Source: Paracoccaceae bacterium (GTDB lineage Bacteria; Pseudomonadota; Alphaproteobacteria; Rhodobacterales; Rhodobacteraceae). From it: a DNA stretch of 22,170 nucleotides. Shown piece by piece: positions 16,006 to 22,170 of this stretch (the stretch's first letter is position 1; the number at the start of each line of letters is the position of its first letter). Under the pieces are notes generated by a model that did not search any database, was not told the origin of the DNA, and saw only the letters and a program-made list of their open reading frames with translations. The stretch is taken from positions 1-22,170 of the forward strand of contig RFZH01000018.1 of assembly GCA_009920815.1 (NCBI GenBank). Direction: 5' to 3'. A program made the translations under genes and the position numbers.

Positions 16006-16017
16006 GTCACCCGCGCG
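15993..16017. terminator. GC-rich hairpin spanning both stop codons of convergent aminotransferase genes
   Basis: CGCGCGGG (15993-16000) and CCCGCGCG (16010-16017) form a perfect 8-bp stem. The 9-base loop holds the TAG of the plus-strand gene and the TGA of the minus-strand gene. There is no T-tract on either side, so it is at best a partial bidirectional terminator or an RNA 3'-end stabiliser. Confidence 0.5.
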
Positions 16018-17203
16018 CAATAATACCTGCCGCAGCATCAACAGCACCTGATCCATGCGGAATCTCTAGGGCGCACAGACCTGCTTGGACCGTTCCAAGC
16101 AAACCCATGATCATTTGGGCATTTACATGTCCCATATGTCCAAAGCGCAAAAATCCATCGCCTTTTGGATCGTCTGGTGTCGACATGCCCAAACCGATCC
16201 CCAAGGTCAATCCCGCGGTGTCCTGCGTCCAGCGCCGCAGGTTCAGACCGTCAGGCGCCCCCAAATGCAGCGCAGTCACCGCATGACTGCGCAAGGCGGG
16301 GTCGGCAATGTTCATGCGCATGGCACCTTTTGTGCCCCATTGATCAATGGCGGCCCAAATCGCGTTTGCCAAAACCTTGTGGCGGTGCCAGACGTTTTCC
16401 AGCCCTTCTGCTTCGATCATGCCAAGCGCCGCGTCCAGGCCGTATAGATGGTGGGTCGGCGCAGTACCGCAAAATAGCTGATAGTAAAGTTCTGGCTTTA
16501 CCCGTGGCGCCCAGTCCCAATACCAGCTGACATAGTCCAAGGTTTTCTGGCGTTGTGCCGCACGGTCGTTGAAATAAACGAAACCGACACCTGCGGGTAC
16601 CATCAATCCTTTCTGGCTGGCGCTGATCATTACATCTGCACCCCACGCATCCATTTCAAACCGATCACACCCCAAAGAGGCAACGCAATCGACCGCAAGC
16701 AACGCTGATGATCCAGAGGCATCGATTGCGCGTCGCACGGCCGCCACGTCATTGCGCACAGAGGACGATGTATCCACATGGGTCAACAACACCGCACGAT
16801 AATGATCCGCAGCGCATCCCCGCAGCTTCGTTTCAATTTGATCTGGGTCCACTGGCGCGGCGTTACCAAACTCGATCAAGTCAACGTCTATTCCCATGGA
16901 TTTTGCGGTTTGCGCCCAACCATGTGCGAAACGGCCAGTTGATGCGACCAAAACGCGATCACCGCGGTTTGCCATATTGGCCAGAGATGCTTCCCATGTG
17001 CCATGGCCATTACATATATAAATTGCCACATGCCCGCTGGTGCGTGCGACATTTTTTAATCTAGGGATCAGGTTATACGTCAGATCAACCAATTCCCCTT
17101 CGTAAATATTGGGGGATGCGCGATGCATCGCACGCAGCACCGCGTCAGGAATGACAGAAGGGCCAGGAATGGCCAAATAATTTACGCCGGTGTTTAAGGA
17201 CAT
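16007..17203 (-). CDS. Class V aminotransferase (alanine/serine--glyoxylate aminotransferase-like)
   Basis: PLP enzyme of 398 residues resembling alanine-glyoxylate and serine-glyoxylate aminotransferases. The start LAIPGPSVIPDAVLRAM is the family's N-terminal motif. Further marks are CNGHGTWEASLANM, LTHVDTSSSVRND, LAVDCVASLG (cofactor Asp) and the PLP lysine Lys198 in SASQKGLMVPAGVGF. SGAT would feed the serine cycle of C1 metabolism, but no other serine-cycle gene is visible here, so the exact substrate is not assigned. The ATG at 17201-17203 is preferred over a TTG two codons upstream. It is divergent from the phosphatase-like gene. Confidence 0.88.
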   Translation of the reverse strand: MSLNTGVNYLAIPGPSVIPDAVLRAMHRASPNIYEGELVDLTYNLIPRLKNVARTSGHVAIYICNGHGTWEASLANMANRGDRVLVASTGRFAHGWAQTAKSMGIDVDLIEFGNAAPVDPDQIETKLRGCAADHYRAVLLTHVDTSSSVRNDVAAVRRAIDASGSSALLAVDCVASLGCDRFEMDAWGADVMISASQKGLMVPAGVGFVYFNDRAAQRQKTLDYVSWYWDWAPRVKPELYYQLFCGTAPTHHLYGLDAALGMIEAEGLENVWHRHKVLANAIWAAIDQWGTKGAMRMNIADPALRSHAVTALHLGAPDGLNLRRWTQDTAGLTLGIGLGMSTPDDPKGDGFLRFGHMGHVNAQMIMGLLGTVQAGLCALEIPHGSGAVDAAAGIIARG

Positions 17204-17320
17204 GATCAATCCATTAGGTTGTTTGCCGCATTGATAGGCAATAATGCCGTGGCGTCAATATCACTTGGCTTGCGGGAAAGGCGAATGCGCAGTACACAGC
17301 CCAAAACCATGGGAGCAAGA

Positions 17321-18049
17321 ATGTTCGATAGCATTCGCAAAACCGTTAAATCTTGGGAACGCAAGGCGCGCCATTCTTTTGGAACGGATATTTCCACCCC
17401 GGCCCAACGGTTTATCGCGCATGTTCATTTTCAAGTATTTGATGTGGCTTATTTACGCGTCCTGTGGACAAATTTTTACAAAGTCACCGACGGCGTCTTT
17501 CGTTCGAACCAACCGACAGCAGGGCGATTGGCACGCTATAAGCGACGTGGGATCACCAACATTCTTAACCTGCGTGGCGAAGAGAAGCTGTCGCATTTTT
17601 TGTTCGAACAAGAGGCATGCGCCGCGCTGGGCCTTACGCTATATTCAATCAAATTTGGCGCGCGCCACGCCCCGTCTCGCCAATCGCTGATTGATTTGTT
17701 TGATCTCTTTGATCGCATTGACAAGCCATTTTTGTTGCATTGCAAATCGGGTGCGGATCGCGCTGGTTTTGTTTCGGCACTTTATTTGTTGGATAAATGT
17801 GATGCCTCTGTGCCCGAGGCGTTAGCGCAGATGGGATTGCGTTATGCCCATCTAGATTTCACGGATACAGGCGTTTTGGATTATACGTTGAATATTTTTG
17901 GCGCAAGACAATCCCAAGGTATCGTGGCGCTGCGTGAATGGGTGCGCGATGAATATAATGCACAGATTGTCCATAGTGGCTTCGAAAATCGCGCCAGCTA
18001 CCACGATATCGTTACGGCATTAATTGACGCTAAAGCGCGCGCTGTGTGA
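17321..18049 (+). CDS. Tyrosine phosphatase-like protein (dual-specificity type)
   Basis: Cytosolic 242-residue protein with a cysteine-phosphatase fold. The region KVTDGVFRSNQPTAGRLARY (about 54-73) and ITNILNLRGEE matches the start of bacterial DSP-like domains, and the active-site loop is HCKSGADRAG, with Cys141 and Arg147 (C-x5-R). The residue after the arginine is Ala rather than the usual Thr/Ser. The substrate may be a phosphoprotein, a lipid or an inositol phosphate; sequence does not tell. The ATG at 17321 is selected because GGGAG lies five bases upstream and the first residues (MFDSIRKTVKSWERKARHSF) look like a natural start; the reading frame stays open further upstream but has no ribosome site. 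The 3' end overlaps the YdcZ gene by 20 bases. Confidence 0.85.
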   Translation: MFDSIRKTVKSWERKARHSFGTDISTPAQRFIAHVHFQVFDVAYLRVLWTNFYKVTDGVFRSNQPTAGRLARYKRRGITNILNLRGEEKLSHFLFEQEACAALGLTLYSIKFGARHAPSRQSLIDLFDLFDRIDKPFLLHCKSGADRAGFVSALYLLDKCDASVPEALAQMGLRYAHLDFTDTGVLDYTLNIFGARQSQGIVALREWVRDEYNAQIVHSGFENRASYHDIVTALIDAKARAV

Positions 18050-18467
18050 TCCACACACCGAGCGCCATGACACTGATGCCCGTTGCGCGCATCATATTCA
18101 AAGGCGTTACATTTGCGCCAAATAATCCAAAATGATCAATCGCTGCTGCGCTGATCAATTGTCCTAAAAGGACAAAGAACACTGCATTACCAAGCCCAAA
18201 TTTGGGCGCGATAAATGTGATGGACAAGACATAAAAGGCAACCAAAAAACCGGCGAGGAATAAATGCTTTGGCGCATCAAGTGCTGTTTTGATCGCGCTT
18301 GGACCTGTGAGCAACGCCAAGATCAAACAGGCGCTAAACGCCACGCTAAATAGAATTGCACCCGCAACGATGGGTGACCCGATAAATCTCCCCAAAGCCG
18401 CGTTCAACGCCGCAAGGATCGGTATGCCCAGTCCCGCGAATAACATTGTGATGGCATAGCTGTTCAT
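18030..18467 (-). CDS. DMT family transporter, YdcZ/DUF606 type
   Basis: Small inner-membrane protein of 145 residues with about five predicted hydrophobic helices (around 5-25, 33-58, 70-92, 96-112 and 123-142). The PILAALNAALGRFIGSPI and LGNAVFFVLLGQLISAAAIDHFGLFG stretches are typical of the DUF606/YdcZ subgroup of the drug/metabolite transporter superfamily; such half-size proteins usually act as dimers. Substrate unknown. The start at 18467 (MNSYAIT) is preferred because GAGG lies six bases upstream; the ATG four codons earlier (18479) lacks a ribosome site. It follows parE closely on the same strand and may be read through from it. Confidence 0.88.
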   Translation of the reverse strand: MNSYAITMLFAGLGIPILAALNAALGRFIGSPIVAGAILFSVAFSACLILALLTGPSAIKTALDAPKHLFLAGFLVAFYVLSITFIAPKFGLGNAVFFVLLGQLISAAAIDHFGLFGANVTPLNMMRATGISVMALGVWITQRAL

Positions 18468-18483
18468 CGCGGGCCTCATTGGT

Positions 18484-20439
18484 TTATAGGTCTAATTCTT
18501 CGACAAAACGGGCATTCTCTTGGATATACTGGAACCGCAATTCCGGTTTTTTACCCATCAACCGCTCGACCAAATCAGATGTTTCGCCGGGTTCATCTTC
18601 GTCGATTGTCACGCGGATTAATTTCCGCGTTTTGGGATCCATCGTGGTTTCCTTTAGGTCCTTGGCGTCCATTTCACCCAGACCTTTGAACCGCTGGACA
18701 TCAATCTTGCCTTTGCCGCCCAAACCTTTTTCCATGTAAATCTCTTTTTCGGCGTCATTCGACACATATAGCCGCTTGGCGCCTTGGGTCAGACGATATA
18801 GCGGCGGACACGCTAAATACAGGTGCCCTTGGTCGATCAATGGGCGCATTTGCGTAAAAAAGAATGTCATCAACAAGGACGCGATATGAGCGCCATCAAC
18901 GTCAGCATCCGTCATGATGATGATTTTGTCATAACGCAAATCATCGACGTTGAATTTGGTGCCCATGGACACACCCAGCGCTTCGCACAGATCGCTAATT
19001 TCTGTGTTTGATCCTAATTTATTCGACGCAGCCCCAAGGACGTTCAAAATTTTGCCTTTTAATGGCAACAACGCTTGATTTTCGCGGTTGCGCGCGCCTT
19101 TGGCTGATCCGCCCGCGCTGTCGCCTTCGACGATGAACAATTCGGTACCTTCACGCGATTTGGCGGTACAGTCTGTGAGTTTACCCGGCAAACGCAGTTT
19201 TTTGGTCGCAGATTTACGTTGGGTTTCTTTTTCTTGGCGCCGGCGCATCCGTTCTTCTGCGCGAAGAACAAGGAAATCCAAAATCGCGCCTGCAGATTTT
19301 GTATCAGAGGCAAGCCAGTTATCGAAATGGTCACGGACCGAGTTTTCAACCAAACGCGATGCTTCGACAGTGGCCAAGCGATCTTTGGTTTGGCCGACAA
19401 ATTCGGGTTCGCGGATAAAACAGCTGACCAAGGCACAGCCGCCTGTCAATAGGTCTTCGCGTGTGATGTCTTTGGCTTTTCGGTTATTGACCCGCTCACC
19501 ATAAGCGCGAATGCCTTTTAGGACAGCGGCCCAAAACCCCGCTTCGTGTGTGCCGCCCTCAGGCGTGGGAACCGTGTTACAATAGGACTGAATGAACCCA
19601 TCGCGCGACGGGGTCCAGTTTATGGCCCATTCGACCTTGCCCGGAACATTAAAGCGTTCTTGGAATTCCACGGTTCCTGCAAAAGGACGATCCGCATAGG
19701 TCGATGCCTTTTGCAACGTCTCATTCAGGTAATCTGATAAACCGCCGGGGAAATGGAACGTTGCCTCGGTCGGCGTTTCGCCATCGTTGATCGCAGATTT
19801 CCAACGGATTTCTACGCCGCTGAACAAATATGCTTTGGATCGAATTGATTTGAACAGGCGCGCCGGTTTGAACCGGTGGTTGCCAAATATCTCGGGGTCT
19901 GCGTGGAACGTGACTGTGGTGCCGCGGCGATTGGGGGCTGCGCCAATCTTTGCGACGGGTCCCAAAGGAATGCCGCGCGAAAACCGTTGTTCAAACAATT
20001 CTTTGTTGCGCGCGACTTGAACGACCATGCTGTCGGAAAGCGCGTTGACCACCGAGGCGCCGACACCATGCAGGCCCCCTGACGTTTCATAGGCTTTACC
20101 GCTAAATTTTCCGCCTGCGTGAAGGGTGCAAAGAATGACCTCAAGCGCGGATTTATCAGGGAATTTGGGATGTGGATCGATCGGAATGCCGCGACCATTG
20201 TCGCGCACGGTTAAGGAATAATCTTCGTTCAACTCGACTTCGATCCGGTTGGCGTGCCCTGCGACTGCTTCGTCCATCGAGTTGTCCAGAATTTCGGCCA
20301 CCATGTGGTGCAAGGCGCGTTCATCTGTGCCGCCAATATACATGCCCGGCCGTTTGCGAACAGGCTCTAGGCCTTCAAGTACTTCGATAGAAGACGCGCT
20401 ATAGTCGTCGGTACTTGCCTGGGAAAGTAAGTCGTTCAT
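18484..20439 (-). CDS. parE: DNA topoisomerase IV subunit B
   Basis: ATPase subunit of topoisomerase IV, which decatenates daughter chromosomes with ParC. The 651 residues show the GHKL ATPase domain (EILDNSMDE with Glu49 and Asn53; DNGRGIP 80-86; GGLHGVGASVVNALS 121-135), the transducer domain, then the TOPRIM domain with EGDSAGGSAK (438-447) and DADVDGAH (511-518), and the C-terminal QRFKGLGEMD. ParE rather than GyrB is inferred from the length and from PIDPHPKFPDKSALEVILCTLHAGGKF, which is ParE-like. The ATG at 20437-20439 has only a weak ribosome site. Upstream lies a long gene-free region. Confidence 0.95.
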   Translation of the reverse strand: MNDLLSQASTDDYSASSIEVLEGLEPVRKRPGMYIGGTDERALHHMVAEILDNSMDEAVAGHANRIEVELNEDYSLTVRDNGRGIPIDPHPKFPDKSALEVILCTLHAGGKFSGKAYETSGGLHGVGASVVNALSDSMVVQVARNKELFEQRFSRGIPLGPVAKIGAAPNRRGTTVTFHADPEIFGNHRFKPARLFKSIRSKAYLFSGVEIRWKSAINDGETPTEATFHFPGGLSDYLNETLQKASTYADRPFAGTVEFQERFNVPGKVEWAINWTPSRDGFIQSYCNTVPTPEGGTHEAGFWAAVLKGIRAYGERVNNRKAKDITREDLLTGGCALVSCFIREPEFVGQTKDRLATVEASRLVENSVRDHFDNWLASDTKSAGAILDFLVLRAEERMRRRQEKETQRKSATKKLRLPGKLTDCTAKSREGTELFIVEGDSAGGSAKGARNRENQALLPLKGKILNVLGAASNKLGSNTEISDLCEALGVSMGTKFNVDDLRYDKIIIMTDADVDGAHIASLLMTFFFTQMRPLIDQGHLYLACPPLYRLTQGAKRLYVSNDAEKEIYMEKGLGGKGKIDVQRFKGLGEMDAKDLKETTMDPKTRKLIRVTIDEDEPGETSDLVERLMGKKPELRFQYIQENARFVEELDL

Positions 20440-20559
20440 TCGATCTGCTCTATTCGATTTTTGGCATTATGGCAGTATCAGTTCAAAAGGGGAAGTGGTG
20501 AAACGGTATTATTCACGTCACAGCCGATTCGCCGCCTTGCCAAGCGAAGGTGGCCAACG

Positions 20560-20575
20560 TTAACAAATTTGTTAA
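20560..20575. promoter_or_regulatory. 16-bp perfect palindrome, candidate operator
   Basis: TTAACAAATTTGTTAA is fully symmetric and lies 121 bases upstream of parE. A second palindrome with the same TTAACA...TGTTAA arms but a closer spacing is at 20823-20834. It may be a dimeric regulator site. The TTAA half-sites recall CtrA, but the spacer is 8 bases rather than 7. Confidence 0.4.
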
Positions 20576-20712
20576 TTTGCCAAGTTGACGTATCGTAAAT
20601 GTTTTTGCGGCACACATTCTGTTAAACTCATGGCTGTTGTGCGCCCGACACCGATTTTGAAAAATTCAAAGTGATAATTTGGATGGATGAGTTTTTCAAT
20701 AATTTTTTTGGT

Positions 20713-20734
20713 TAAGTATATGATAAGTATATAT
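20713..20734 (+). repeat. Direct repeat of 11 bases in AT-rich DNA
   Basis: TAAGTATATGA is followed at once by TAAGTATATAT, two nearly identical 11-base units in a row. They may mark a bendable promoter-proximal segment or a tandem binding site. It could also be chance in AT-rich sequence. Confidence 0.4.
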
Positions 20735-20822
20735 AAAAATTAATTCTTTCAATTTTTTGACATGTATCGACAAGGTCCCCTGTGAAAGGGCATTGCGACC
20801 CTGCGCAGAATTCTGCACATTG

Positions 20823-20834
20823 TTAACATGTTAA
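20823..20834. promoter_or_regulatory. 12-bp palindrome with TTAACA half-sites
   Basis: TTAACATGTTAA is perfectly symmetric and shares its half-site with the palindrome at 20560-20575. It lies just before the four-hairpin segment and so could act on transcription of that RNA. Seven bases to its left sits another 12-bp palindrome, GCAGAATTCTGC (20805-20816). Confidence 0.35.
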
Positions 20835-20874
20835 AGCAAAGTGAATTAAAAAGCTTTCCTTAAGAAATTCGAAT

Positions 20875-21052
20875 ACGCTGGCTTATCGCTCCAACCCCAC
20901 CTGATGCCAGCGTTACTCCAAGCCTCCGCGTGGCTTGGCACGGGGTCGTCTAGCAGATAATGCATCCCCCCACTCCCTTACAGATTAGACGACCCCAAAT
21001 ATCCGAACTCGACTCTTGCCCGTGACCAGGAATTGGGATTAAGTGTCCCGAT
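20875..21052 (+). ncRNA. Candidate structured RNA: four successive hairpins before the MATE gene
   Basis: Four inverted repeats follow each other. First, ACGCTGGC/GCCAGCGT (20875-20882, 20906-20913; 8 bp). Second, CCAAGCC/GGCTTGG (20918-20924, 20932-20938; 7 bp). Third, GGGGTCGTCTA/TAGACGACCCC (20942-20952, 20986-20996; 11 bp, 33-base loop). Fourth, ATTGGGA/TCCCGAT (21032-21038, 21046-21052; one G-U pair). The loops of 1 and 3 are very C-rich (CTCCAACCCC; CCCCCCACTCCC), which could pair with Shine-Dalgarno-like sequence. The segment ends 18 bases before the MATE ATG, so it is either a structured 5' leader of that mRNA or an independent small RNA. No known riboswitch class is recognised. Strand is inferred from the downstream gene; the hairpins also form on the minus strand. 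Confidence 0.5.
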
Positions 21053-21070
21053 CTAATTCTGAGACTGACA

Positions 21071-22170
21071 ATGGCCATCCCTCAAAAATTACGCGATGAA
21101 TTGCGTCGCATCATTGTACTTGCCCTGCCGATCATCGGGGGCAACCTAGCGATGATGGCGGTTGGTATTACAGATACAATTATGGTTGGCTGGCATTCTG
21201 TCGAAGAATTGGCCGCGCTGACCTTGGCCTCTACGCTTTTCGTGAATATCCTTTTGTTTGGTGTGGGCTTACCAACGGCTTTGGTGCCATTGGTGGCCAG
21301 TGCCTTTGCGGTGGATGACACGCGCCAAGTGCGTCAAACGACGCGAATGACACTGTGGCTGTCGGTGATTTTTGGAGCGTGTACGCTGCCGATATTCATG
21401 AATGCCGAGGATCTGTTTATCCTGATAGGTCAAGACCCTCACATTGCGCATATTGCGCAGCAATATTTAACAATTGCAGGGCCAGCCATCATTCCCATTT
21501 TGTGGGCCAACGTTTTACGCAGTTATTTATCGGGGATGGAGCTGATTAAATTTGCAACCCTGATGATGGTGTCCGCAGCCGTTTTGAATGCGTTGACGAA
21601 CTATCTTTTGATTTTTGGTCACTACGGTTTCCCTGAAATGGGGGTGCGCGGGGCGGCGTTGTCATCGGTTGTTATCAATTTCTTTCAGGCAATCATCATA
21701 TCATTTTACGCGATGCGCAAGCTGCCCGAACATGAATTGTTTGCGCGGTTCTATCGGCCCAATTGGGGGGCATTTTGGCAGGTGTTTCGCCTTGGGATGC
21801 CGATTGGTGGCGCCATGTTTGCCGAAGCAGGGTCCTTTGCGGGGGCCACATTCATGATGGGGTGGTTGGGCGTTGTCGCATTGGCGGCACATGGGATTGC
21901 GCTTCAAATCGCGTCGGTCACATTTATGGCGCATCTGGGGATATCGCAGGCAGCAACAATCCGTGTTGGAAACGCCTATGGTCGCAAATCAAAAGCGGAC
22001 ATGCGCGACCGATCTATCGCGGCGGGAACCATTGGCGTGGCTTGGTCGCTGATGACCAGCACATTATTCGTTGTTTTTGGCGCTGAATTGATCGGTCTAT
22101 TTTTGGCGCAAAATGAACCGGCGCGTAACGAGATCATCGCGTATGGCGTCGTGTTATTATACGTTGCCGC
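21071..22170 (+). CDS. MATE family efflux transporter (3' end outside window)
   Basis: Inner-membrane multidrug and toxic compound extrusion transporter, exporting organic compounds in exchange for Na+ or H+. The frame is open from ATG 21071 to the window edge, giving 366 codons of a protein usually 440-470 long. Family features seen: ALPIIGGNLAMMAVGITDTIMVGWHS in the first helix pair, GVGLPTALVPLVASAFAVDD, GPAIIPILWANVLRSYLSG, a long second half beginning FRLGMPIGGAMFAEAGSF, and QAATIRVGNAYGRKS, as in NorM-type members. The ribosome site is weak (GAGA six bases upstream) and a hairpin ends 18 bases before the ATG, so initiation may depend on leader structure. Substrate is not predictable. 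Confidence 0.93.
   Translation, partial: MAIPQKLRDELRRIIVLALPIIGGNLAMMAVGITDTIMVGWHSVEELAALTLASTLFVNILLFGVGLPTALVPLVASAFAVDDTRQVRQTTRMTLWLSVIFGACTLPIFMNAEDLFILIGQDPHIAHIAQQYLTIAGPAIIPILWANVLRSYLSGMELIKFATLMMVSAAVLNALTNYLLIFGHYGFPEMGVRGAALSSVVINFFQAIIISFYAMRKLPEHELFARFYRPNWGAFWQVFRLGMPIGGAMFAEAGSFAGATFMMGWLGVVALAAHGIALQIASVTFMAHLGISQAATIRVGNAYGRKSKADMRDRSIAAGTIGVAWSLMTSTLFVVFGAELIGLFLAQNEPARNEIIAYGVVLLYVA

Larger units (their letters stand above)
20440..20874. other. AT-rich gene-free region upstream of parE with several palindromes
   Basis: This is the left part of a 630-base gap (20440-21070). It contains no coding frame I can support. It holds a hairpin GCCGCCTT/AAGGTGGC (20531-20554, one G-U pair), a 16-bp palindrome TTAACAAATTTGTTAA (20560-20575), an 11-base direct repeat (20713-20734), a 12-bp palindrome GCAGAATTCTGC (20805-20816) and TTAACATGTTAA (20823-20834). 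It must carry the parE promoter and perhaps the MATE promoter, but no clear -35/-10 pair stands out. Confidence 0.6.

Noticed and set aside
20560..20575. CtrA binding site
   Set aside because: The TTAA half-sites are 8 bases apart, whereas the CtrA consensus requires 7. Kept only as a generic candidate operator.
20881..20924. Resemblance to the 3' part of a TPP riboswitch (CCTGAT...GCCAGCG)
   Set aside because: The essential CTGAGA-type 5' element and the rest of the conserved core are absent, and the gene downstream is a MATE transporter rather than a thiamine gene.
20960..21025. Possible leader peptide of 21 codons (ATG at 20960, TGA at 21023)
   Set aside because: No ribosome binding site precedes it, the start lies in the loop of the third hairpin, and the sequence has no attenuation-type codon run.
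20875..21052. 6S RNA, tmRNA, SRP RNA or RNase P RNA
   Set aside because: The fold is a row of separate hairpins, not one long rod with a central bubble. The conserved cores of tmRNA, SRP and RNase P RNA are not present.

Overview
The window looks like chromosomal DNA from an alphaproteobacterium of the order Rhodobacterales (Roseobacter group). Three things point there. ClpP, ClpX, ParE and AccC read as typical of that lineage. The block NDUFA12 - MlaD - DUF2155 facing Aat - AccC - AccB is a gene order I recall from Rhodobacteraceae (memory, not searched). A hairpin-plus-tail intergenic element of a kind familiar from roseobacter genomes sits at about 2005-2052. Base composition looks close to balanced by eye, which would suit one of the lower-GC marine roseobacters. 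I see no integrase, transposase, phage gene, CRISPR array, tRNA or rRNA.

Layout. (1) 1-3069: the 5' end of mtnP (minus), a SulP anion transporter with a STAS domain (plus), and a GlxA-family AraC regulator (minus). (2) 3297-5353: clpP and clpX, with a large inverted repeat between them and a strong terminator after clpX. (3) 5414-9118: complex I accessory protein NDUFA12, an orphan MlaD and a secreted DUF2155 protein (plus) run head-on into accB-accC-aat (minus). A terminator-like hairpin separates accC from aat. (4) 9254-12886: a PAS-LuxR regulator diverges from an acyl-CoA synthetase, which meets ygfZ end to end; a TIGR04283-type glycosyltransferase follows. (5) 12889-14773: lolC-lolD, lipoprotein release ABC transporter. 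(6) 14899-17203: two convergent PLP aminotransferases whose stop codons lie in one hairpin loop. (7) 17321-20439: a tyrosine-phosphatase-like protein, a small YdcZ-type DMT transporter and parE. (8) 20440-21070: a 630-base region without a gene, rich in palindromes and ending in four consecutive hairpins. (9) 21071 to the end: a MATE efflux transporter cut by the window edge.

Most genes are housekeeping: proteolysis (ClpXP), fatty acid synthesis initiation (AccBC), N-degron tagging (Aat, whose products in other bacteria go to ClpAP), envelope lipid and lipoprotein transport (MlaD, LolCD), chromosome decatenation (ParE), Fe-S maintenance (YgfZ) and methylthioadenosine salvage (MtnP). Genes are tightly packed, with several convergent pairs overlapping or separated by 1-2 bases.

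The least explained part is the gene-free region before the MATE gene. Its last 180 bases (20875-21052) can fold into four successive hairpins and match no riboswitch or small RNA that I recognise. It is the best candidate here for an undescribed RNA element. No other part of the window clearly suggests a novel multi-gene system.
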